Assembly: GCF_002835735.1 (NCBI RefSeq)
Contig: NZ_PISD01000053.1
Location: 1 to 42,456, forward strand
Length of the DNA stretch: 42,456 bases
Direction: 5' to 3'
From: Cytobacillus horneckiae
GTDB lineage: Bacteria; Bacillota; Bacilli; Bacillales; Cytobacillaceae
Shown: positions 21,793 to 29,593 of the stretch, in pieces
Layout: each line of letters opens with the position of its first letter
How positions within the stretch are numbered: position 1 is the stretch's first letter
Program-made: the position numbers and the translations under genes
The notes under the pieces: generated by a model
What the model was told of the DNA's origin: nothing
The model's input: only the letters and a program-made list of their open reading frames with translations
Database searches by the model: none

Positions 21793-22051
21793 ATGCATTC
21801 TCTTCCTCTTCATCATAAGGCTTGTGATCAATAATAACTGTGCGGGTAGAGAAATCAATTTTATGATTAAAATTATATGCACTTTGATGGAATTCAACAA
21901 AATTCTCTTCGACTGAAAAGATTGCTAAACCATCATTTTCAGAATCAATAATTGAAAATTTATTTTGTGATTCTACATCTACAAATAAACTATATTTCTC
22001 ATGCAAAGTAATATTCCAATTGTTCACTAGCTTTAAAGTTTTAGTTTTCAT
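21791..22051 (-). CDS. hypothetical protein, 86 aa
   Basis: Soluble, beta-rich and acidic, beginning MKTKTLKLVNNWNITLHEKY and ending DEEEENA. RBS CGGAGGAAT and its own terminator indicate a real single-gene unit. No recognised family. The preceding 250 bp (21541-21790) upstream of the toxin gene hold only its promoter and this terminator. Confidence 0.6.
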   Translation of the reverse strand: MKTKTLKLVNNWNITLHEKYSLFVDVESQNKFSIIDSENDGLAIFSVEENFVEFHQSAYNFNHKIDFSTRTVIIDHKPYDEEEENA

Positions 22052-22180
22052 TTTTATTCCTCCGAGAAAAAGTTTGTAAATATACCATATTATTGTAATA
22101 TATTTGTATAATTATAACAATTATTTTTTTCTTTTTTGTTTTAATATAGTCTAGCAACATTCCGACTACTAACCCAGTAA

Positions 22181-22372
22181 CGATTAACTCGCTTATCTTA
22201 CCAAATAACACACGGAAAATTTGTAGGTGAAATTGCTATCTCTAATGTCTTTGAGCTTGAGTATATAGTAAAAGAATTTGTAAAATTAGAAGAAACACTA
22301 AAGTATAGAATAGAGGAGTTTTCTGCTATCATGGTAAAAGACTTTTTGACTTTTGAAGCATATGGAAATTAG
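22181..22372 (+). pseudogene. 3' fragment of an unknown gene
   Basis: An open frame without a start codon: RLTRLSYQITHGKFVGEIAI, then a helical stretch FELEYIVKEFVKLEETLKYR and an end at EAYGN. It looks like the C-terminus of a gene whose 5' part was deleted. Confidence 0.35.
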
Positions 22373-22535
22373 AGGCGTTAATAAAGGATCAAATGGCGAT
22401 AACGTTTACATTATAATCCATTTGGATGACGGTGATTATGTATTACTTGAAAAAGCAAAGCAGTTAAATATTAGAACTATCCCATTATCCAAGTTTAATA
22501 GTATGATTTTAGCAAATGACTCTTTATATCATTAA
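22362..22535 (+). CDS. small hypothetical ORF, 57 aa
   Basis: Starts at an ATG overlapping the end of the preceding fragment; no clear RBS. MEIRGVNKGSNGDNVYIIIH is followed by DDGDYVLLEKAKQLNIRTIP, a plausible small beta/alpha fold. Unrecognised; it may be a remnant. Confidence 0.35.
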   Translation: MEIRGVNKGSNGDNVYIIIHLDDGDYVLLEKAKQLNIRTIPLSKFNSMILANDSLYH

Positions 22536-22610
22536 GTTGATCTCTACAAATATCTAAAAAAATCCACAATTTATTTGCTAAAAAAATATTTTACAACAGA
22601 TTAAAGAAAA

Positions 22611-22651
22611 AACAAGGAAAAGCCATCAAAAATAGATGGCTTTTCCTTGTT
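22611..22651. terminator. strong hairpin terminator
   Basis: A 17-bp perfect stem (22611-22627 with 22635-22651) around a 7-nt loop. The minus strand continues into TTTTTTC-type sequence and the plus strand is weaker in T. Confidence 0.75.
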
Positions 22652-22664
22652 AAAGTATATTATT

Positions 22665-22778
22665 TCATGATTCAAAAAAACTATAAACCCCAAATCCTAA
22701 TAGTACTATGAGGATTAAAGAAACAACCAAGACAGAAGCAACTAAAATTTTATTATTCATAAATCGTTTGATAGACAT
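22665..22778 (-). CDS. 37-aa single-TM peptide
   Basis: MSIKRFMNNKILVASVLVVS begins a basic N-terminus plus one hydrophobic helix ending in VYSFFES. It lies between the broken secreted-protein gene and the strong terminator, so it was probably cotranscribed with it. Weak RBS. The size and charge fit small membrane peptides that accompany bacteriocin-like genes, but this is not demonstrated. Confidence 0.45.
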   Translation of the reverse strand: MSIKRFMNNKILVASVLVVSLILIVLLGFGVYSFFES

Positions 22779-22829
22779 TTTATAGGTCCCTTAACTGCTT
22801 GCAAGCTTTTTTTATCTGGGAATATTTTT

Positions 22830-23307
22830 TCATTTTTTACAGTAGCCTGCTGCGGCAAGTTTATACATATCAGCAATCATGTTAGCAGCGATCGTTGCAC
22901 CAACAAAAGTTACTACTACCATCACTGCTGCTAATAGAGCTACGGAAATTATTGGTGAGAAAAGAATAATCTCATCTTTTATCTCACTTTTATAAATTCA
23001 TACATCATTGCTAGTTCTTTTAAAGAAAGATAATCTGAATAGAATGCATCAATATATTAAATTGTTCATCAGTTAGATTATTTTCTCCAACTCTATATGA
23101 ATCGAACTTATAAACGCCATTCTCGATAAATAGTCCATTTTTAATTACTTGAACAGCATGATCGAATTCTTCATCTGTAATCTGTTCAACTTCGTTATTT
23201 ATCCTTTCAACAACATCAGGTGATTCTGCAGATACGTGATTAAAAGAAGGTAAAGCAATACCTAAAGCTAACATCAAAGACATTTAAATCACAGTAATTC
23301 TCTTCAT
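22830..23307 (-). pseudogene. broken secreted protein with hydrophobic C-terminus
   Basis: ATG 23307 opens MKRITVI, then a TAA cuts the signal peptide, which would continue MSLMLALGIALPSFNHVSA with cleavage at VSA. The acidic middle (VEQITDEEFDHAVQVIKNGL) loses frame near 23040, continues in another frame (AFYSDYLSLKELAMMYEF) and shifts again near 22985 into a hydrophobic segment ISVALLAAVMVVVTFVGATI ending YKLAAAGYCKK. Together they suggest a secreted or membrane protein of about 150 residues with one nonsense codon and two frameshifts. Confidence 0.55.
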
Positions 23308-23581
23308 TTCCAATCAATCCTCATATAGGGTATTTATTACATGATAATTATATACCAAATTAATCCAAAAAATATATAAAACTCTTAAAGAGTGATTAAG
23401 TACCTATTTTTATATTCATAAATTAATTTTGATTTAAATTTGCTAATGCATCTTTTGATATAATCTCACTTATCCTAAATAAGCATGAATGAAGTATATT
23501 ACAAAATAGTAAAATTTTCAAATATCCTACATAACAATAACGTTTGTTCTGTGATAGGATTGCTTTTTTAAAGATAAGCTA

Positions 23582-23661
23582 AAGTGGTATGGAGAGACAG
23601 TGCGGAGGAGCTTAAGGGTAGGATTTGTAGGTTAGATTGGATTAATAAGATGGTGTATCTA
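23582..23661 (+). pseudogene. YolD 3' fragment
   Basis: About 80 bp closely similar to 1684-1765 of the intact YolD gene (VWRDRAEEIRGRICRLD region). It ends abruptly at the join with integrase-derived sequence. Confidence 0.7.
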
Positions 23662-23790
23662 CGCCACCAGGTGGTAGCGGTAGTGGGGGAGAAGTGAGTA
23701 CCATCTTCTTTCATGTGTATCTTCTATCCATGCATCACCAGTTCTCATTCTTTGCTTCTTCCAGTGTAGCTTAAACTGATGCATGTCGAA
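23662..23790 (-). pseudogene. integrase fragment
   Basis: On the minus strand it reads HQFKLHWKKQRMRTGDAWIE and then, after a small deletion, a stretch matching DGTHFxPTTxTTWW of the left-end integrase (plus 4131-4262). It is a third integrase trace in the window. Confidence 0.7.
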
Positions 23791-24004
23791 AGTGGCTATG
23801 AAACGATTAAGGTTAAGTTTATAGATATTCTGTATATACTAAGCACTCCACAATGAGAGAGCTTTTTTTATTGCGCTGCCAGTACTATTTAGATCAACTA
23901 ATATGTGTCCATGAAAAAATACGAGCAAGCTGCATTAAATTGAACTTAGATAGGAGATTTACCAATTTTTTATTTATATAAATCAAAATAGGTCAATATC
24001 TAGA

Positions 24005-24032
24005 ACGCCTGTCCAGCCTTATTCATATGATA
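24005..24032 (+). promoter_or_regulatory. sigma-K-like promoter
   Basis: CATATGATA (24024-24032) fits the sigma-K -10 consensus CATANNNTA. AC at 24005-24006 lies 17 bp upstream as a possible -35. The downstream gene looks like a spore coat-type protein. Confidence 0.45.
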
Positions 24033-24052
24033 TAACAAAGGAGGTGATTGGA

Positions 24053-24271
24053 ATGTCTGGTTGCTGTAGAGACAATGACAGAAGAAGAGATTTTGAATTT
24101 GATGCTAAAATTAAAATTGACCGAGATGATTTCTGTCGTGCTGTAGATAGTTGCATTGAGGACTTACTTGATCGTCGCAGGGATGATCGTCGCAGGGATG
24201 ATCGTCGTAGAGATGATCGCCGTAGAGATGATCGTCGTAAACGTTGCTGTAATTGGAATTGGGGCTTCTAA
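24053..24271 (+). CDS. Cys/Arg/Asp-rich repeat protein, coat-like
   Basis: Seventy-two residues from the ATG behind AAAGGAGGTGATT. It has an N-terminal CC pair, a middle domain (FEFDAKIKIDRDDFCRAVDS) and five near-perfect DDRRR repeats encoded by 15-bp units (about 24168-24240), ending RKRCCNWNWGF. Cys-rich ends and a charged repeat are typical of small spore-coat or exosporium proteins, and the sigma-K-like promoter agrees. Exact family unknown. Confidence 0.65.
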   Translation: MSGCCRDNDRRRDFEFDAKIKIDRDDFCRAVDSCIEDLLDRRRDDRRRDDRRRDDRRRDDRRKRCCNWNWGF

Positions 24272-24290
24272 AAAAACTCCTTGTAATAAG

Positions 24291-24330
24291 ACTAACTCCC
24301 CTGTCTAACATGACAGGGGAGTTAGTTTTT
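24291..24330 (+). terminator. strong terminator
   Basis: A 15-bp perfect stem (24291-24305 with 24312-24326), loop TAACAT, then TTTTT. Confidence 0.85.
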
Positions 24331-24671
24331 ATTACAGATTTTTCGCTGGATCTTAAACGTTTTGAGCACTGCCATAAAATGGTGTAGCTGGTTTAATTCA
24401 GTTTTCATCCCCAATTACTCTAACAGCCATATTGAGTTCTTTTGAATACTAGAAAGAAATTCTAAATGGTTAATTACAAGTGATATTGAATAGAGATAAA
24501 AAGCAAACAACGTAATAAAAATCACCATGTAAAATATGAATAAGACCACCACCAACTGAATATTGTCGGTGGTAGTCTTATTTTTATAGATTTATTAAAT
24601 TGCCCATTAGGATATTAAAAATATGATCAAATGATGGAGACGATTTAATCCAGCCATTCAGTTGGAATTGG
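24331..24671. other. intergenic region
   Basis: No gene. The main element is a hairpin at 24541-24580 (AAGAC-C-ACCACC with GGTGGT-A-GTCTT) followed by TTTTTAT, related to the ACCACCA terminators at the left end. Confidence 0.5.
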
Positions 24672-24770
24672 ATGGCTGGTATTGGCGTAGTCTTAGTTTC
24701 TAGTTATTTATTTTTTACTACGTATATAGACTATGAAATTAAAATCAAGTTTACTAAACAGATGTTATGA
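24672..24770 (+). CDS. 32-aa membrane peptide
   Basis: MAGIGVVLVSSYLFFTTYID begins a single hydrophobic segment followed by a basic tail (KIKFTKQML). The frame is open for 14 codons upstream but without a start. RBS weak. Possibly a real small protein or a remnant. Confidence 0.3.
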   Translation: MAGIGVVLVSSYLFFTTYIDYEIKIKFTKQML

Positions 24771-24789
24771 TTAGGAAGGCAACCCTAAA

Positions 24790-24882
24790 ATGGATAGTCG
24801 CGATAAGTCCAGTATTAAAGGTAACCAAGATAAGAAAGAGGCAGAAAAGGTTGGTGGATTTAACTTCGCATGTGAAAAATAG
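24790..24882 (+). CDS. 30-aa hydrophilic peptide
   Basis: AGGAAGG lies 10 nt before the ATG. MDSRDKSSIKGNQDKKEAEK, then VGGFNFACEK; highly charged. Plausible but unsupported by homology that I can recall. Confidence 0.3.
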   Translation: MDSRDKSSIKGNQDKKEAEKVGGFNFACEK

Positions 24883-25024
24883 AGCTTTTTAATGATCAGA
24901 TGTATATTCATTCTGTCACTATCGTTTTTTACAGGAATTGTATATAATGATGTGCTACATGGGTATGAATATTCAAAAAATGCAAGTGGTTAAAGTCTAT
25001 TTTGACCCTGAAGGAGGGGCGATT

Positions 25025-25231
25025 ATGTCTGTATCCTTACGTAACTATGCAATCATTGGCCTGGGATTATTATTTTTAATTTTATTCTTTTTATCAGTTA
25101 ATTCTTATTTCGGTCATAAAGAAATTTTGGCTGCATCAAATGGCTGTTATGAATCAAATGGGATGCCAGTAGTATCCAAAGACCGGTTTGCCCTAAACTG
25201 GTCATTTAGTTGTGATTATAGTCAAAAATAA
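25025..25231 (+). CDS. membrane-anchored small protein, 68 aa
   Basis: ATG 25025 follows GGAGGGG; an upstream in-frame ATG at 24938 is less likely. One TM segment (YAIIGLGLLFLILFFLSVNS) is followed by an extracytoplasmic part with two Cys (NGCYESNG and SFSCDYSQK). No recognised family; a lipoprotein-like or bacteriocin-immunity-like role is possible. Confidence 0.5.
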   Translation: MSVSLRNYAIIGLGLLFLILFFLSVNSYFGHKEILAASNGCYESNGMPVVSKDRFALNWSFSCDYSQK

Positions 25232-25289
25232 GTAACTGCAGAGGCGTATAAGCTACCTATCTAAAATGTAAGGAATTTAAAATTCTATA

Positions 25290-25305
25290 GGTAGGAGGAG
25301 TTAAT
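25290..25305 (+). repeat. leader repeat outside the prophage
   Basis: GGTAGGAGGAGTTAAT, identical to the two exact copies in the prophage (16395-16410 and 16586-16601). It opens only a 17-codon frame, which runs against the opposing gene at 25301. Confidence 0.6.
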
Positions 25306-25507
25306 GATTCGTATCTTTTTCTCTTTCATAAAAGTATTTACGGAATTCATAGCCTGATGCTAGTAACTCTAAGATCATCATAATAAAGAATAAGATTTGA
25401 CTCGTTGAACTAAGTGAATCAGGCGACCAACCGCCATTAATAAAGTGTCTGAATGAAGTTAAAGTTGCACCTAATGTAGCAACAAATAATAATATTATAC
25501 GAATCAT
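25301..25507 (-). CDS. small membrane protein, 68 aa
   Basis: Two hydrophobic segments (IILLFVATLGATLTSF and ILFFIMMILELLASGY) and a charged C-terminus (FRKYFYEREKDTNH). The weak RBS and lack of a recognised family limit confidence, but hydrophobic periodicity and length suit a real small membrane protein. Confidence 0.5.
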   Translation of the reverse strand: MIRIILLFVATLGATLTSFRHFINGGWSPDSLSSTSQILFFIMMILELLASGYEFRKYFYEREKDTNH

Positions 25508-25779
25508 TACAGTACTACCCTTGTTTGATTAGTTTATTTGAAATTAACATAATTTGGATAATTAAACAAGGGAAGAAAAATTTTATAAAGGTCCATTTAT
25601 CCAATTAAAAAAATAAAGGACATACCAACAAACTTAACATGAAATTTTCTTGGTGATGGGCAAGCCTGCGGGAGATATTTTAAATCGTATATATAACAGA
25701 TGTGACCAAGGTGAAGGGCAATTGCTAATCCACTTGGAAATACTATTACAGGAGAGCACGAAATTGTGCTCCCCCGATA

Positions 25780-25953
25780 CTAACGTCGATGCTCTACAAG
25801 ATCAATTGCACCTAAAACAACGTGGGCTAAACCAAATTCAAAAACAGTGTCTGCAATCATTTTATTTGAACCACGCTTTTTCCTCAATGCATATCCAGTA
25901 GCCGTAACAGCTGAACCTAATACAGTTGGGATTAAACCTTCGCGAATATTCAT
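25780..25953 (-). CDS. small hydrophobic protein, 57 aa
   Basis: ATG 25953 is chosen because GGAGGG lies 8 nt upstream; an in-frame ATG 18 bp earlier overlaps that RBS. MNIREGLIPTVLGSAVTATG, RKKRGSNKMIADTVFEFGLA and an end EHRR indicate two short helices with a basic connection. It looks conserved in style among Bacillaceae small proteins, but I cannot name it. The 25508-25779 gap before it holds a GAGCAC/GTGCTC hairpin at about 25754-25771. Confidence 0.55.
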   Translation of the reverse strand: MNIREGLIPTVLGSAVTATGYALRKKRGSNKMIADTVFEFGLAHVVLGAIDLVEHRR

Positions 25954-26261
25954 GTAAAAATCCCTCCACATCTTAGTTAGTAGGGCGTAATTTCTTGTAA
26001 CACCCTAATATACTATTTGTAAACAAATCATTATATATGCAAAAGACTAATTGAACAAATACTTAGACGAATTAATTTAAAATGATAATATATTACCAAA
26101 GCAACTAATGGAGAAGTCATTAGGTAACTTGTACATATAGATTTTCTATGCCTTTTAGGAGTATTTGTTCGCTTAATTCTCAGCGTGTCCTTACAACAAA
26201 TTGAATAGAGAATTTCCCGAAAGCAATCTAATATTAAACAACGGTGCATGTATTAGAAAAT

Positions 26262-26819
26262 TCAACAGCCTTTTAAAATAGAGATGATTTTTTTTACCAA
26301 TTCATAGTATTTAATGGCTTGGAGATATGAGAGAGTTTCTTGATGAGAGTGAGCTGCGGTGTTTCGGAGTTCTCTTAAGTCGTGTAAGGTTGCAATGGTT
26401 TCATTATCTAAGAGTTCATTTTTAAGAAGTAGATTTATTAAGCTTAAAGGGTTTGATTTTTTATTTTCAAGGAGATTATTACTGTTTAATAAATTTTTAA
26501 GCTCGTGCTCTATCAATGCCCATGCCATAATAATTGCGGCATTTGGAGAAACTTGCGCAATCGTTAATATTTCTAAATCTTTGTTATTTGTTTGATAAAT
26601 GTCAAAGTTCATTTGTTCGTTATCATCAAGAGTGGTTTCGAGTTGATTCAGTTTTTGCTCGAATACCATTTCTAGATTGTTATAAGATAACCTATTTAGA
26701 TTGGTTAGAATTTTGCTTAGTGGATTCCTTAGTAAGAAAACACAAATAAGAACGACCATTGGCCATGAGAGCGCTTTTATGATTGCAGAAACGAATTCTA
26801 AAGTGTTCAATGTATTCAT
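26262..26819 (-). CDS. membrane-anchored HEPN-like protein
   Basis: 185 residues. N-terminal TM helix (IIKALSWPMVVLICVFLLRN), a short linker, then an all-helical domain. The domain contains AIIMAWALIEHELKNLL and, near residue 150, DLRELRNTAAHSHQ with the Rx4H signature of HEPN ribonuclease-type domains. HEPN proteins act as RNases in toxin-antitoxin, abortive-infection and stress systems. No partner gene is adjacent. Whether it cleaves RNA is an inference from the motif; a non-catalytic scaffold is possible. Confidence 0.65.
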   Translation of the reverse strand: MNTLNTLEFVSAIIKALSWPMVVLICVFLLRNPLSKILTNLNRLSYNNLEMVFEQKLNQLETTLDDNEQMNFDIYQTNNKDLEILTIAQVSPNAAIIMAWALIEHELKNLLNSNNLLENKKSNPLSLINLLLKNELLDNETIATLHDLRELRNTAAHSHQETLSYLQAIKYYELVKKIISILKGC

Positions 26820-27171
26820 CCTTCCAAGTGAAATGTGACTAAATTTACAGCTGGAAAAATAAATGTAAACAAGAGATGATTTAAACTTTTGGAGGAAAAT
26901 GAAAAGAAACGTAAAATGATTGAAAATAGTGTAAGGTTATAGACTCTATAAAGATGTATACGGAGGTTTATTGAACAATATTCGTTATGGATTATAAAAA
27001 GAATTGAGCGAATTAATACCCGATAATTAAGCCTATAGCCATGAGGATTACTGCAACAGAGGGTTTTTTAAAGTAATTCCTCCTGATTTTTAAGTTAATA
27101 TAACTAGAAAGATTAAAAAGAACCAGAAAAATAAGGCACCAGTAATTGGCACCTTATTAAGAAGAAAAAAT
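26820..27171. other. intergenic region with peptide debris
   Basis: On the minus strand near 27017-27085 an AGGAGG is followed by a start-less frame FKKPSVAVILMAIGLIIGY, probably a decayed small membrane peptide. A GGCACC-type imperfect hairpin (about 27133-27156) lies just behind the 24-aa ORF as its terminator. Otherwise nothing recognisable. Confidence 0.4.
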
Positions 27172-27246
27172 TTAATTTTTTTCACGATCATAATAAATGG
27201 CTATAAACACACAAATTGCAATTGGTATCCAAAGGGCAAATTCCAT
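27172..27246 (-). CDS. 24-aa membrane peptide
   Basis: MEFALWIPIAICVFIAIYYD plus REKN: one TM helix with a short basic tail, ATG at 27246, followed by a hairpin terminator. The format is typical of real bacterial small membrane proteins; the RBS (GCTGGTG) is modest. Confidence 0.45.
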   Translation of the reverse strand: MEFALWIPIAICVFIAIYYDREKN

Positions 27247-27315
27247 TTATACACCAGCCTTAGTTGTAGATTTATTATATGACGGATGTATAAGCAATTA
27301 GTTCATTTTAATCGT

Positions 27316-27507
27316 TTATTCCATTAGTTTTTTTTCGAATATAATTTCCATTGTAAGGGCCTGTCCTCCGGCAGCAAAAGGAGGGGTTAATATTTGATGT
27401 AGCCTCCAGCCTTCTTTTGCGTGTGTATGAATAATTTCTTGATAATCCTCTTTAGGGGTCCCTGTAAATGAGCCAACAGATATTTCAACAAACTTATAAT
27501 CGTACAT
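27316..27507 (-). CDS. DUF4177 domain protein
   Basis: Sixty-three residues from ATG 27507, behind AGGTGGG; the GTG inside that RBS is rejected. The whole length is a DUF4177 domain (PF13783): YDYKFVEISVGSFTG, then HTHAKEGWRLHQILTPP and MEIIFEKK. Small cytoplasmic beta-alpha-beta protein of unknown role, common in Firmicutes. Confidence 0.85.
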   Translation of the reverse strand: MYDYKFVEISVGSFTGTPKEDYQEIIHTHAKEGWRLHQILTPPFAAGGQALTMEIIFEKKLME

Positions 27508-27855
27508 ATTTCCCACCTGCTTAAAAAGTATTTATTATTTTTACGAGTGAAATGGAAAAAAGTTTCAAGCTAATTTTTCTTCAGGAATACGGAAGTTCGT
27601 TTGTCTCGACAAATGCTTTTGATTTGCCAAGATTTGCTCGAATCCTGTCTATTAAGGCACTTTTGATCCTTCATTTTGAGAGGATAATTCGAAGGAAAAG
27701 CAGAGGTTGTTTGAATCTGAACAATAAGTGGATTTTTGGTTCTGTTTAGTTTTATGTTCTAAAGCCGTACCTCTGCTACAGAATAAATACTAATACAGCC
27801 CTTCACAAAAATTGAGAGGGACTTAAATACGAAAAGCACTTAATGAAATTTCAAT
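27508..27855. other. intergenic region
   Basis: A 65-codon frame at 27552-27749 (+) has no RBS and an unconvincing composition, so no gene is called. This is about where the accessory region ends and the chromosome-like region begins; no third att copy is visible. Confidence 0.4.
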
Positions 27856-28311
27856 TTAATCCTTCGGCCCAAATAATAGCTTCTGAAAACCATAATTAAT
27901 AAACGACAAAATGTATGAAGTAAGGAAAAGTGTAGCTGAATTAAATTTTTTCAATTTATAATGGCCGATTTTTTGAAAGAGGTCATTTAGTGGATAGGCA
28001 AAGATTAAATCCATCAATAAATTTACTATAGAATAAAGCGGGAATTTTCCATAAGTAAAGTGAAAAACCCATAGGTTAATGGTAAAGAAAGGGCCGAAAA
28101 TAAAAGCGAGGGCATCGAATACTAAATATTTTACTCCGCCTTTGACTTTCCACCATTTAAACACAATTGATAAAAGTGTTTCAATGAGTAATAAACATGA
28201 GGTGAAAATTGTAACCGGTATATATTTTCTAAAGGAACCTTTAGGTAGAAAGAGTATGGTGATTACCCATAAAAAAATAGCGTTTCCAATTCTGAATAAA
28301 TTTGCAGTCAC
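27856..28311 (-). CDS. CBO0543-family membrane protein
   Basis: 151 residues with four hydrophobic segments. WWKVKGGVKYLVFDALAFIF and FGPFFTINLWVFHFTYGKFP are typical of the CBO0543 family of Bacillaceae membrane proteins, whose role is unknown. GCGGGGA stands before the GTG/ATG region. A related-looking protein is encoded at 29594, so the amidase gene is flanked by two members. Confidence 0.8.
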   Translation of the reverse strand: MTANLFRIGNAIFLWVITILFLPKGSFRKYIPVTIFTSCLLLIETLLSIVFKWWKVKGGVKYLVFDALAFIFGPFFTINLWVFHFTYGKFPLYSIVNLLMDLIFAYPLNDLFQKIGHYKLKKFNSATLFLTSYILSFINYGFQKLLFGPKD

Positions 28312-28486
28312 ATTTTCCCCGCCTTTCTATTTAATATAATTTGATGCAGGCCTTTATTTTATTCTTAAATTGATACAGGATTGTTAAGTAAACCTGCCTT
28401 TTTACTATAAAAACTTATATATAATGATTGAGGATAAAAATATGAAATAGTAGGGAGGCTGTCCACACGGGCAGCCTTTCCTGTTA

Positions 28487-28495
28487 CATAAACTA
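28487..28495 (+). promoter_or_regulatory. sigma-K-like -10 of the amidase gene
   Basis: CATAAACTA fits CATANNNTA. The -35 AC (28467-28468) is 18 bp away, slightly long. Agrees with the mother-cell expression known for CwlC. Confidence 0.4.
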
Positions 28496-28516
28496 TGAGA
28501 AAGGAGTGAATAATTA

Positions 28517-29455
28517 ATGGTAAAGATTTTTATTGATCCCGGTCATGGAGGGACGGATACAGGAGCAACTGGCAATGGCTTGCAAGAGAAAGCATTAACT
28601 TTACAGATTGCTACGAAAATTAGAGATTTATTACTGCGTGAATATAATAATGTAACCATTCAGATGAGTAGAACAGGGGATCAAACGGTCTCATTGAATC
28701 AGCGAACAAATGCTGCGAATAGTTGGAATGCTGATTTTTATCTTTCCATTCACATTAATGCTGGCGGTGGATCAGGGTATGAGGATTATGTTTATACAAA
28801 TGTTGGTGCTTCGACAGTATCCTACCAAAATATTATACATGGAGAAGTAATGAAAGCAGTCGATTTTGCAGATAGAGGGAAAAAGCAAGCTAATTTTCAC
28901 GTTTTAAGGGAATCGAATATGCCAGCCATTCTCACAGAGAATGGGTTTATTGATTCAGCTGCGGATGCCAATAAACTTAAACAGTCGTCCTTTATTGAAA
29001 ATATCGCGAAAGGACATGTAAATGGTTTGGTCGAAGCATTCAATTTGTCAAAGAAAACACCAGCCACCAAGCCAGTCGAGCCTAAGCCGACAGTTCCTGA
29101 TAGCGACCCAAAACCTCGTGCAAGCAGCATTGTTGATTATTTAAAATCAATAGGTGTTGATTCTTCGTTTAATCATCGGAAATTATTAGCATCACAGTAT
29201 GGAATTAAAAATTATACTGGTACAGCCGCGCAAAATACGCAGTTGCTTAACAAGGTGAAGAAAGGGCACACACCAAGGCCTAATGCGCCAGTTAAAGGAG
29301 ATATGGAGACAAACAGTATAGTGGATTATCTTAAATCCATTGGCAGAGATTCCTCTTTTTCTGGCAGGCAAAAACTTGCCGCCCAATATGGTATTAACGC
29401 TTACACAGGTACAGCTGCACAAAATAGCTTATTATTAAAAAAAATACGAGGATAA
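28517..29455 (+). CDS. cwlC: N-acetylmuramoyl-L-alanine amidase, CwlC type
   Basis: 312 residues. The N-terminal Amidase_3 domain (1-178) is strongly CwlC-like: MVKIFIDPGHGG, SLNQRTNAANSW, YLSIHINAGGG and AILTENGF provide the zinc ligands and catalytic Glu. No signal peptide, as in CwlC, which helps lyse the mother cell wall at the end of sporulation. Instead of the SPOR repeats of B. subtilis CwlC, the C-terminus has two copies (about 204-250 and 266-311) of an Amidase02_C-type wall-binding module, SSIVDYLKSIGVDSS and NSIVDYLKSIGRDSS, each ending in TGTAAQN. RBS AAAGGAG. Confidence 0.9.
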   Translation: MVKIFIDPGHGGTDTGATGNGLQEKALTLQIATKIRDLLLREYNNVTIQMSRTGDQTVSLNQRTNAANSWNADFYLSIHINAGGGSGYEDYVYTNVGASTVSYQNIIHGEVMKAVDFADRGKKQANFHVLRESNMPAILTENGFIDSAADANKLKQSSFIENIAKGHVNGLVEAFNLSKKTPATKPVEPKPTVPDSDPKPRASSIVDYLKSIGVDSSFNHRKLLASQYGIKNYTGTAAQNTQLLNKVKKGHTPRPNAPVKGDMETNSIVDYLKSIGRDSSFSGRQKLAAQYGINAYTGTAAQNSLLLKKIRG

Positions 29456-29461
29456 ATGAGT

Positions 29462-29486
29462 TACCCTTCAATAGGGTATTTTTTTT
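29462..29486 (+). terminator. terminator of the amidase gene
   Basis: TACCC pairs with GGGTA, then eight T. Confidence 0.75.
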
Positions 29487-29593
29487 GAGAAAATATGTGT
29501 TCTTTGGCAGAAGGGAATGAGATTCCCAAATAATGAATAAAAATCTGCTCCTTGAACAAAATGAAGCAGAGTAATTTAAAGGAGGTAAGTACA

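Larger units (their letters stand above)
23308..24004. other. decayed region without intact genes
   Basis: It contains the YolD and integrase fragments listed separately, an AACGTTTGTTCT stretch near 23541 that resembles the SOS box in front of the intact YolD gene, and a short CTC-rich terminator-like stretch near 23860. Nothing else is recognisable. Confidence 0.5.

Noticed and set aside
24168..24240. CRISPR-like short repeats
   Set aside because: The 15-bp units are contiguous, in frame and encode DDRRR, with no spacers. No CRISPR array or cas gene is present in the window.
26031..26249. A 72-codon ORF on the minus strand
   Set aside because: Composition is not protein-like, no RBS, and no neighbour supports it.
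27552..27749. A 65-codon ORF on the plus strand
   Set aside because: No RBS, no plausible domain or signal sequence, and it lies in a region of debris.
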